Below, in pieces: positions 1 to 7,199 of a DNA stretch of 64,000 nt; the stretch's first letter is position 1, and every line of letters begins with the position of its first letter. The notes under the pieces are model-generated. The model saw only the letters and a program-made list of their open reading frames with translations, was not told where the DNA came from and did no database searches. A program made the position numbers and the translations under genes. Source of the stretch: Bacteroidales bacterium (GTDB lineage: Bacteria; Bacteroidota; Bacteroidia; Bacteroidales; F082). The stretch is taken from positions 1 to 64,000 of the forward strand of contig JAEEII010000184.1 in assembly GCA_016281295.1 (NCBI GenBank), in the 5' to 3' direction.

Positions 1-1
1 C

Positions 2-709
2 AGTTATGTGATTCACGCAGGGCAATATAAGACGCGGCCAAATAGTGTGATTACTCGCTATGGCGATCGATTCGAATATGCATCGCCAGAGGAAACCCCG
101 GCGTTGATGACAGACCTCGTCAATTGGTATAACGATGCCGAGCAGTCTGGCAAATACTCAGTGGTGGAACTTGCTGCGCTGTTTCATTATCGCTATATCC
201 GTATCCATCCGTTTGAGGACGGCAATGGCAGAATTGCCCGATTGATGGTCAACTATATTCTGGCACGTCATGGATGGCCAATGATTGTGGTGAGAAGCAG
301 AAAAAAACAAGAATATCTGGAGGCGCTGCATAAAACCGATTTGGTGGTTGGCCCAGTGCCTTCTGAAGGAGCTTATGCAAGCCTTACCAAGATTAGGAAT
401 TTTGTAAAATATTTTACAAAACTGGTGGAAGACGAATTGGCCTATGATATTGCTTTCATCGAAAACAAAGACGAAAAGGTTTGGTGGTATGATGGAGAGA
501 AAATAGCCTTTCGATCTCCTAATTCATCACGAATACTTGGCATCCTTAAAGACAATCCCTACATTACCTTTGCGAAACTATCTGAAGAAATTGGCATCAA
601 TGTGTCTGCTATCCAAAAACTTATCGACGGTATGGAAGAGAAAGGATATATCCAACGTCGTGACACTGACAAATCGTGGCTTGTCCTGGCCACTTCTGTC
701 ATCAAATAG
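2..709 (+). CDS. Fic-domain protein, 5' end outside window
   Basis: C-terminal 236 codons of a Fic-family enzyme. The frame is open to the window edge, and the GTG at 8 is an internal codon rather than the start, because the preceding residues fit the usual Fic GxYR/KTRP lead-in. The complete active-site motif HPFEDGNGRIAR is present (catalytic His, DGN-GR loop, final Arg), so catalysis is expected. Fic enzymes transfer AMP or another nucleotide part onto target proteins. A winged-helix-like C-terminus (about the last 65 residues) follows, as in many Fic-HTH proteins that may bind DNA. The N-terminal part, where an inhibitory helix may sit, is not visible. The next gene begins 19 bases downstream. 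Confidence 0.9.
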   Translation, partial: SYVIHAGQYKTRPNSVITRYGDRFEYASPEETPALMTDLVNWYNDAEQSGKYSVVELAALFHYRYIRIHPFEDGNGRIARLMVNYILARHGWPMIVVRSRKKQEYLEALHKTDLVVGPVPSEGAYASLTKIRNFVKYFTKLVEDELAYDIAFIENKDEKVWWYDGEKIAFRSPNSSRILGILKDNPYITFAKLSEEIGINVSAIQKLIDGMEEKGYIQRRDTDKSWLVLATSVIK

Positions 710-728
710 AAATCAACCAACAATTCCC

Positions 729-2417
729 ATGAAAAACCTCATCCTCCCCCTCATCGCCCTCCTTCTGGGCGCAAACGCCTTCGGGCAACATGTCCTCACT
801 TACCAAAGCTACGCTAAAGACGTGGAAGACGGTGACACGACTTTCATCAGCGTCACCGAACAAAAAGGTTGCCTCAAAATTAGCAATATAGGCAATGAAG
901 TCAAGAACCCCATTCCAGGCTACGTTGAAAGCGTCACTTACGTCGGCTATCAACAAGACTCGGTGTTTACTGTGCTGCAATATCCAGACGGGAACTTCTA
1001 TAGTGCCTACGCCTTCACCGACAACGACGTCACTTTCAGCGAAGAAGGCAAGGAGAAGGTGCTTGGCTACCCCTGCACGAAATACAAGACGAGCATCAAC
1101 TCGAATACCATCGAGGTGTGGATGACGGATAAACTGGGCTACGAGGCTACCCCCATGCCGGGCCTGGGCCGTCTCAACGGAGTGATGGTGCGCTGCATGA
1201 GAAACGGCATCTATGTCACCGACCTCAAATCCTCTAAAAAGTCGAAACAGCTTCCTGAGGAACTGATTCCCAGCGATAAAGGAGAACGAAAATCTTCTCG
1301 TGAGCTGAGCCAGCTGCGGAAGGACAAACTAGTGATGCGCATCCCGGTGTTCAAAGGGCAACAGATTCATTTCGCGGATTACGATCCCGTGGTAGGGGAG
1401 GTGCCCTTCGATACCACCCTCCATCTCAGTCACGGGACGATTATCCTCAAAAGGATGCACCTGCCGCAACTGCCGGAACATTACCAACTCTTCGCTGAGC
1501 TTCACCAGCGTTCCAATGGCGATGCTTACGACCGCGCCGCCTCCGTGTTCGTCATCCCCATGGACCACTCTCGCAGTTTCCTTGATGGGCTGACCCAAGG
1601 CGTAGAAGCTTTGCCGGTGTTCAAAGGACATGATGGCAAAGAATATCAAGGCATTAAAGCAGAAGCGGATTACCTTCCACCCGTCGAACTGGTGCGCTAC
1701 TTCACCTCGTTCGGTGCGGGACATTTCAACGACAAAGTGCAGATCGACGGTCTTACCTGGACTGAAGAGAACTACTATAAACAAGAGGTGAGCGAGCTGC
1801 GCGACCGTCTTCAAGGAGATGTGCTCATCGGGGCTTTCATCGGCAACTACGACAAAGGCGGCCATATCGTCTCCTTGGATCTGGTGGCTTACCCAGGCGA
1901 GTATGAATGGGACGAAACACCTTGTCATCAACACTCCATGCCGTTGTTCAACACTTGCAACGTGATGGAGATGTCGGGGCAGAACTACGGCCGGCTCTTT
2001 GCCACCGACAGCCTCGAAGTGGTGTTCGAGATCCCCGAAGGTGCCACCGATGTCCGCCTTCGTTATATCAGCACAGGTCACGGTGGCTGGGGCGGCGGCG
2101 ATGAGTTCAACCCCAAGGAGAATGCCATCTACATCGATGGCGTGAAGACCTTCACCCATACGCCTTGGCGTTGCGACTGCGCCACCTTCCGTGACCAGAA
2201 CCCCGTGTCGGGCAACTTCTGGAACGGGGTCTCCTCGTCGGACTACTCGCGCTCAGGCTGGTGTCCGGGTACAGCAACCAACCCGGTTTTTTTCGACCTC
2301 GGCTTCTTGAAACCAGGCAAGCATACATTGCGTGTCGTCATCCCGCAAGGCAAAGACGAGGGTGGCAGCTTCAGTCACTGGATGGTTTCTGGGACGTTGC
2401 TTTATTTTATTCCGTAG
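729..2417 (+). CDS. Secreted PNGase F-type peptide-N-glycosidase
   Basis: 562-residue exported protein. The start at 729 opens with a typical signal peptide (MKNLILPLIALLLGANAFGQ); the longer upstream frame has no signal. An N-terminal region of about 190 residues precedes a two-part PNGase F core (N-glycanase_N, then N-glycanase_C). Recognisable core blocks are DAYDRAASVFV (aligns with the block holding catalytic Asp60 in the Flavobacterium enzyme), GHGGWGGGDEF (its Glu aligns with Glu206), PVSGNFWNGVSSSDYSRS and GWCPGTA. By eye, the position of Glu118 of the reference enzyme looks non-acidic here. The family cleaves N-glycans from glycoproteins at the Asn-GlcNAc bond. The extra N-terminal region resembles the bowl-like domain of long Bacteroidota PNGases. 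No T9SS domain is seen, so a periplasmic or other export route is likely. No N-glycan utilisation locus lies around it. Confidence 0.85.
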   Translation: MKNLILPLIALLLGANAFGQHVLTYQSYAKDVEDGDTTFISVTEQKGCLKISNIGNEVKNPIPGYVESVTYVGYQQDSVFTVLQYPDGNFYSAYAFTDNDVTFSEEGKEKVLGYPCTKYKTSINSNTIEVWMTDKLGYEATPMPGLGRLNGVMVRCMRNGIYVTDLKSSKKSKQLPEELIPSDKGERKSSRELSQLRKDKLVMRIPVFKGQQIHFADYDPVVGEVPFDTTLHLSHGTIILKRMHLPQLPEHYQLFAELHQRSNGDAYDRAASVFVIPMDHSRSFLDGLTQGVEALPVFKGHDGKEYQGIKAEADYLPPVELVRYFTSFGAGHFNDKVQIDGLTWTEENYYKQEVSELRDRLQGDVLIGAFIGNYDKGGHIVSLDLVAYPGEYEWDETPCHQHSMPLFNTCNVMEMSGQNYGRLFATDSLEVVFEIPEGATDVRLRYISTGHGGWGGGDEFNPKENAIYIDGVKTFTHTPWRCDCATFRDQNPVSGNFWNGVSSSDYSRSGWCPGTATNPVFFDLGFLKPGKHTLRVVIPQGKDEGGSFSHWMVSGTLLYFIP

Positions 2418-2424
2418 AAGTGGT

Positions 2425-2451
2425 TTTGAATAAAATTTTTTACTATCTTTG
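2425..2451 (+). promoter_or_regulatory. Bacteroidetes-type promoter for the second Fic gene
   Basis: TATCTTTG at 2444-2451 matches the -7 consensus TAnnTTTG. A TTTG lies at 2425-2428, but the 15-base spacing is shorter than the usual 19-21. The ATG at 2472 is about 20 bases downstream, giving a very short leader. Confidence 0.55.
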
Positions 2452-2471
2452 CGGAGAAAAAGAAAAATATT

Positions 2472-3659
2472 ATGTCTCAAAACCAAGGGTGTTTGGATTT
2501 CGATGAATACATCCGTCAGGGGGAGCCTTCGAAACGCGAGGCGGCCTACGCCTGGAGCACGGCTATCGGACTCCAGGCAGTGGACGGACTTAAGACTTCT
2601 GAGTATCTGAATGAGTTGGCCCGCCGGAACATCGAGGGAGAAATCACCATCGAAGAGGTGGGCAAGCTGCTCGATAGTTACTACGAGAGCAAGACGGTCC
2701 GAGAGCCTGACGATGATGACAAGGAAGAGGCGGACAAAGCGTCAAAGAACATCAAGAAGATATTGTCGGTAAAGACTTTTGATTTCTCGACTAATGGCTA
2801 CATTTCAATTCATCGTAGGATTTTTGATGGTGTTTTGCTTCGTGCAGGGAAACTCCGTAATTATGATATTACAAAGAAAGAATGGGTGTTAAGAGGCGAC
2901 AGTGTCAGCTATTTGAATTGGGAAGATCTGCGTCGTGAACTTGACTACGACATACAACAGGAAAAGTCTTTTGATCTTACCCAACTTTCGATGGAGGAGT
3001 TCGTCAAACATATCTGTCAATTTGTTTCAGGTATTTGGCAGATTCACGCTTTCGGTGAAGGTAACACTCGGACAACGGCGGTCTTTACGATTCAGTATCT
3101 GCGTTCCTTGGGGTTTGAGGTGGACAACGATCTTTTTGCCAAACACTCTTGGTATTTCCGAAATGCATTGGTTAGGGCAAATTATACCAACTATCAAAAG
3201 AAGATCACAGCAGACACTTCATTCCTGGAAAGGTTTTTCCGTAATTTGTTGATTGGTGAAAACAATGAGTTGAAAAACCGATATATGGTGATCAATCCTC
3301 CTAAGGAGTGGGGACTCGAGACGATTGTACAGGACAAGCAGAAGTCAACATCCCGACAAGCACCCGACAAGCACCCGACAAGTACCCGACAAGTACCCGA
3401 CAAGTTAAAAACAAAGAATCCTGATATTGAAAGACTTGTGAGGGTTATTGGAGGGCAACAGGTGTCGGTAAAAGAGATGTTGATTTCCTTGGGGCTTAAA
3501 GATCGAGAGAATTTCCTTGATGTCTATCTTTCGCCCGCCATTTCCGAAGGCTATGTCAGACCTCTCTACCCTGAAAAGCCGCATCATCCTCGGCAGAAAT
3601 ACTTGCTGACGGTAAAAGGATCCCTGCTCTTCAACGAATTAATAAATTTGGAAAATTAA
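2472..3659 (+). CDS. Fic protein with N-terminal VbhA-like antitoxin domain
   Basis: 395 residues. Residues about 28-75 (AIGLQAVDGL, then ELARRNIEGEITIEE) follow the VbhA antitoxin pattern, whose inhibitory helix carries (S/T)xxxE(G/N); here the Ser position is Leu and the Glu is Asp. The Fic motif at 192-201 is HAFGEGNTRT: the catalytic His and EGN are kept, but the second Gly is Thr. Residues about 294-312 come from an 11-bp tandem repeat. A winged-helix-like domain with similarity to replication or regulatory HTH tails ends the protein. Antitoxin and Fic domains in one chain suggest cis-inhibition of nucleotide transfer. The gene has its own promoter, so it is not simply part of the upstream Fic/PNGase unit. 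Function is inferred from the family; the target is unknown. Confidence 0.85.
   Translation: MSQNQGCLDFDEYIRQGEPSKREAAYAWSTAIGLQAVDGLKTSEYLNELARRNIEGEITIEEVGKLLDSYYESKTVREPDDDDKEEADKASKNIKKILSVKTFDFSTNGYISIHRRIFDGVLLRAGKLRNYDITKKEWVLRGDSVSYLNWEDLRRELDYDIQQEKSFDLTQLSMEEFVKHICQFVSGIWQIHAFGEGNTRTTAVFTIQYLRSLGFEVDNDLFAKHSWYFRNALVRANYTNYQKKITADTSFLERFFRNLLIGENNELKNRYMVINPPKEWGLETIVQDKQKSTSRQAPDKHPTSTRQVPDKLKTKNPDIERLVRVIGGQQVSVKEMLISLGLKDRENFLDVYLSPAISEGYVRPLYPEKPHHPRQKYLLTVKGSLLFNELINLEN
3352..3406 (+). repeat. Five tandem 11-bp repeats inside the Fic gene
   Basis: Units of the form CCCGACAAGNN follow one another without gaps (3352, 3363, 3374, 3385, 3396). Only the last two bases vary (CA, CA, TA, TA, TT). 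Because 11 is not a multiple of 3, each copy is read in a different frame, and gain or loss of one unit would frameshift the gene ahead of its C-terminal winged helix. Confidence 0.9.
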
Positions 3660-3678
3660 GAAAACCTTTTTACTTTTG
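3647..3678 (+). promoter_or_regulatory. Promoter of the first POT transporter
   Basis: TTTG at 3647-3650, 20 bases, then TACTTTTG at 3671-3678. This fits the Bacteroidetes TTTG-N20-TAnnTTTG consensus exactly. The upstream box lies inside the last codons of the Fic gene. The transcript would carry a leader of about 55 bases before the ATG at 3739. Confidence 0.8.
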
Positions 3679-3738
3679 CACCCTATTAATCGGAAAGAAT
3701 TAATCTGAAACAACAAATAATCATTAAAAATCTCAATT

Positions 3739-5400
3739 ATGGGTACATTAGCTAATCTTTGGCAGAACCATAGGACATTGGTGGTTTTTGTCATGATCCT
3801 AATCATTGTCATTCCTTTCTTGATTTTTTATTTGAGAAAGGCGAGAAACGAACATCCTAAAGGCTTGATCGCTGCCGCTTTGAGCAACATGGGCGAGCGT
3901 TTCGGCTACTACATCATGAATGCCGTGCTGGTGCTGTTTATCTGCTCCAAGTTCGGTATCTCTGATGAGACCTCAGGCGTGATTTTCGGTGTGTTTTATT
4001 TTTTGATTTATGTGCTTGCACTTCCTGGTGGTATCATTGCCGACCGCACACAGAATTACAAGAGGACCATCATCACGGGTATCATTGTGATGGCGATCGG
4101 TTATGGATTGCTCTCCATTCCGGTGTTCAGCACGGGTGGTGGCATGAAGTCGTGGCCTTTCGTCCTCGCTATTATTGCCTTGCTGCTCATCGCTTGTGGT
4201 AACGGTCTCTTCAAAGGAAACTTGCAAGCTATCGTGGGACAGCTGTACGATGACTTCGAGGCTGAGGCCGCAAAGAAAGGCCCAGAGGCTCTGGCCCAAG
4301 CCAAGGAAAAGCGTGACAGCGGTTTCCAGATTTTCTACGTGTTCATCAACATCGGTGGTGTGATTGCTCCGTTTGTGGCTCCCATCATCCGTGAATGGTA
4401 TTTGAAGACAAAGGGTTTGATCTACAATGCCGACCTTCCGCGTCTGTGCCATAAGTACATCATGGGTACCATGGAAGGCAATGACATGACCAATCTTACG
4501 GCGTTGTCACAAGATTATGCTGGTGCAGCCGAAAACCTTTCGGGATTCTGTGAGAACTACTTGCAGGTGTATAATACTGGCGTGCACTATTCGTTCATCG
4601 TTTCGGTGATTGCCATGTTGATCTCCTTGTTCATCTTCATCGCTGTCAAACACAAGCTGCCGAATCCTGTGAAGAAGGTTAAAACAGATACCCAGACTGT
4701 TTCCCAAGCTGAAATTGAAGCCGATGCCAAAGAAATCAAACAGCGTATGGCTGCTCTGTATGCCGTTTTAGGTATCGCCGTGTTCTTCTGGCTCTCCTTC
4801 CACCAGAACGCTCAGTCACTGTCCATCTTCGCCCGCGACTTCCTGGATACCAGCACACTTCCGCCTGAGATTCTCCAATTCATCAACCCGTTCTTCGTGA
4901 TTGTGCTGACACCTGTTGTCATGTGGATTTTTGCCTCGCTGGCTCGCAAGGGCAAAGAGGTCTCCACGCCTAAGAAGATTGCGTTAGGTATGTTCATCGC
5001 CGCTTGTGCCTATATCTTCTTGATCATCGTCGCTGTGGCACATAATTATCCTTCTGGCAATGCTTTCAAGGCACTTCCTGAAGCTGAAAAAATGGCTATG
5101 AAGACTGGACAGTGGGTGATGATTGTGACCTACTTCTTCCTCACTGTGGCAGAGCTGTTTATCTCACCTCTGGGATTGTCGTTCGTCTCCAAGATCGCTC
5201 CTCGCAGCATGGTGGGTATGTGTCAAGGTTTGTGGCTGTCGGCTACCGCTATCGGTAACCTGCTCATCTTCCTCGGCGTGAGAATGTTGAACTCCTTCCC
5301 GCACCAGTGGATGACTTGGGGTGTCTTCGCCCTGATCTGCCTCACCTCTATGGCGATTATGCTTGGTATGTTGAAATGGCTCGAAAAAGTAGCGAAATAA
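3739..5400 (+). CDS. POT-family peptide:proton symporter (MFS), copy 1
   Basis: 553 residues, inner-membrane transporter of the proton-dependent oligopeptide (PTR2/POT) family. Family signatures are GERFGYY at 52-58 in the first core helix and FINIGGVIAPF in the fifth. About 14 hydrophobic segments are visible. In the usual ExxERF proton-coupling motif the first Glu is Asn (NMGERF). Compared with the neighbouring copy it has an extra hydrophobic helix of about 40 residues at the N-terminus, before the HPKGL lead-in. It is followed by a hairpin terminator and then by a paralogue. Di- and tripeptide uptake is the likely role; the neighbouring secreted hydrolases make this plausible, but substrate range cannot be read from the sequence. 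Confidence 0.9.
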   Translation: MGTLANLWQNHRTLVVFVMILIIVIPFLIFYLRKARNEHPKGLIAAALSNMGERFGYYIMNAVLVLFICSKFGISDETSGVIFGVFYFLIYVLALPGGIIADRTQNYKRTIITGIIVMAIGYGLLSIPVFSTGGGMKSWPFVLAIIALLLIACGNGLFKGNLQAIVGQLYDDFEAEAAKKGPEALAQAKEKRDSGFQIFYVFINIGGVIAPFVAPIIREWYLKTKGLIYNADLPRLCHKYIMGTMEGNDMTNLTALSQDYAGAAENLSGFCENYLQVYNTGVHYSFIVSVIAMLISLFIFIAVKHKLPNPVKKVKTDTQTVSQAEIEADAKEIKQRMAALYAVLGIAVFFWLSFHQNAQSLSIFARDFLDTSTLPPEILQFINPFFVIVLTPVVMWIFASLARKGKEVSTPKKIALGMFIAACAYIFLIIVAVAHNYPSGNAFKALPEAEKMAMKTGQWVMIVTYFFLTVAELFISPLGLSFVSKIAPRSMVGMCQGLWLSATAIGNLLIFLGVRMLNSFPHQWMTWGVFALICLTSMAIMLGMLKWLEKVAK

Positions 5401-5420
5401 TTATTTAAATAAGATAAGGT

Positions 5421-5444
5421 AAAGGCTTGCTTCGGCAAGCCTTT
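5421..5444 (+). terminator. Hairpin after POT copy 1
   Basis: A perfect 10-bp stem, AAAGGCTTGC/GCAAGCCTTT, closed by a TTCG tetraloop. The T-run is short, so it may be a weak terminator or an mRNA-stabilising hairpin that allows partial read-through to the second transporter. Confidence 0.7.
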
Positions 5445-5488
5445 ATCATGTTAAAAACTCTTACTTCTTACTTCTATATTCTTAAAAA

Positions 5489-7171
5489 ATGTTCAAAGGT
5501 CATCCTAAAGGCTTATATGCCCTCGCCCTCGCCAATACGGGCGAGCGCTTTGGCTATTATACCATGTTGGCTATCTTCGTGCTTTTCCTGCAAGCCAAGT
5601 TCGGCTACAACGAAGCACAGGCGGGCCACATCTACGGCATCTTCCTCGGATGCGTCTATTTCATGCCCCTCATCGGTGGTATGCTGGCCGACCGCTTCGG
5701 TTACGGCAAGATGGTGAAGTCGGGTATCGTGGTCATGTTCCTTGGCTACCTGCTATTGGCAGTGCCGATGGCTACTGCCACGGCCAAAATCACCATGTTC
5801 TCCGCCTTGGCGCTGATCGCCATCGGAACAGGCTTGTTCAAAGGCAACCTCCAGGTGATGGTGGGCAACCTTTACGACGAGGCCAAGTACAGCGCCTTCC
5901 GCGACAATGGCTTCAGCTTGTTTTACATGGCCATCAACATCGGCTCGATGTTCGCACCCATGGCAGCTACCAAGGTCACCGACCTCTTTCTCGGAAAAGC
6001 AGGTTATACATACGTACCACAGATTCCTTCGCTGGCACACCAGTACCTTGATGGCACCATCAGTGCTGACGCCCTATCGAACTTCGAGGCTTTGGCAGTG
6101 CAGCAAGGAGGTAACATCAACGACCTGGCAGGCTTTGCCAATAGCTATATCGATGCCCTCTCTGGAGCCTATAACTACGGCTTCGGTGTGGCTTGCATCT
6201 CTTTGATTCTCTCCATGGCCATCTACCTGAGCTGTCGCAAGTGGTTCAAGCATGCTGATGTCAACACCAAGCAGGCCAAGAAGATGGAAAACACTACTGT
6301 GAACGTGCAGGAACTCTCCAAGGAACAGACCCGCGAGCGTATCACCGCACTTGCCCTGGTGTTTGTGGTGGTCATCTTCTTCTGGATGTCGTTCCAGCAA
6401 GCAGGCCTTTGCCTGACTTACTTTGCCCGCGACTACACACAAAGTACAGCAAGCGGATTAACCCGTTTCGGATTCAATATCTGGTCGCTGGCTTTGGTGG
6501 CGGTCTCGATCTATACCTTGTTTGGTGCGTTCCAGTCGGAGACGAAACGCAACAAGCTGATCTGTAGCATTGTTACCCTTGTGTTATGGGCAGGCGCCGC
6601 AGTCTTGTATCTCGGTATGCCCAATCCGATCAACATCCTGCCGCAGCAGTTCCAGCAGTTCAACCCCTTCTTCGTGGTCGCCTTGACACCAGTCTCCATG
6701 GCGGTGTTCGGTGCGCTTGCCAAGAAAGGGAAGGAGCCGTCCTCGCCGCGTAAGATCGGCATGGGCATGATTGTGGCCGCTCTCGGCTTCCTCATCTTGG
6801 TCGTCTGTTCTTTCTCACTGGCCAGCCCGGCCGAGCTGAAGGCGCAAGGCGGCGTGAGTAGCACGTTGGTGTCACCCAACTGGCTGATAAGCACCTATCT
6901 CGTGCTGACCTTTGCTGAGTTGCTGCTGAGTCCCATCGGCATCTCCTTCGTCACCAAAGTGGCCCCGCCCAAGTACAAGGGCATGATGATGGGCCTTTGG
7001 TTCTGCGTGACCGCCATCGGCAACTATCTCACCTCGGTCATCGCCCGCATCTGGGGTACCGGCATGCCGCTCTGGATGGTCTGGGGCGTCCTCGTGGTGC
7101 TTTGCCTGCTCTCCGCGGTGTTCATCTTCTCCATCATGAAACGGTTGGAGAAGGCTACTTCTGGATGCTAG
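5489..7171 (+). CDS. POT-family peptide:proton symporter (MFS), copy 2
   Basis: 560 residues. The gene starts at MFKGHPKGLYALALANTGERFGYY, without the additional N-terminal helix of copy 1. GERFGYY is at 18-24, and FYMAINIGSMFAPM is the second POT signature. As in copy 1, Asn replaces the first Glu of ExxERF, so this looks like a property of the subfamily. The two genes are clearly paralogous (shared FFWLSFHQNAQSLS/FFWMSFQQAGLCLT and PLGLSFVSKIAP/PIGISFVTKVAP segments). The gap to the following BspA-like gene is 28 bases with no terminator, so co-transcription is likely. Role: uptake of small peptides across the inner membrane. Confidence 0.9.
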   Translation: MFKGHPKGLYALALANTGERFGYYTMLAIFVLFLQAKFGYNEAQAGHIYGIFLGCVYFMPLIGGMLADRFGYGKMVKSGIVVMFLGYLLLAVPMATATAKITMFSALALIAIGTGLFKGNLQVMVGNLYDEAKYSAFRDNGFSLFYMAINIGSMFAPMAATKVTDLFLGKAGYTYVPQIPSLAHQYLDGTISADALSNFEALAVQQGGNINDLAGFANSYIDALSGAYNYGFGVACISLILSMAIYLSCRKWFKHADVNTKQAKKMENTTVNVQELSKEQTRERITALALVFVVVIFFWMSFQQAGLCLTYFARDYTQSTASGLTRFGFNIWSLALVAVSIYTLFGAFQSETKRNKLICSIVTLVLWAGAAVLYLGMPNPINILPQQFQQFNPFFVVALTPVSMAVFGALAKKGKEPSSPRKIGMGMIVAALGFLILVVCSFSLASPAELKAQGGVSSTLVSPNWLISTYLVLTFAELLLSPIGISFVTKVAPPKYKGMMMGLWFCVTAIGNYLTSVIARIWGTGMPLWMVWGVLVVLCLLSAVFIFSIMKRLEKATSGC

Positions 7172-7199
7172 AAAACACAAACAATAAAAACACAATACT

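Noticed and set aside
537..728. Upstream extension of the PNGase gene to 537
   Set aside because: It overlaps the Fic gene in another frame and would bury the clear signal peptide that starts at 729.
1329..2159. 276-codon minus-strand frame inside the PNGase gene
   Set aside because: Antisense shadow of a strongly supported coding region; no recognisable domain and no promoter or start context.
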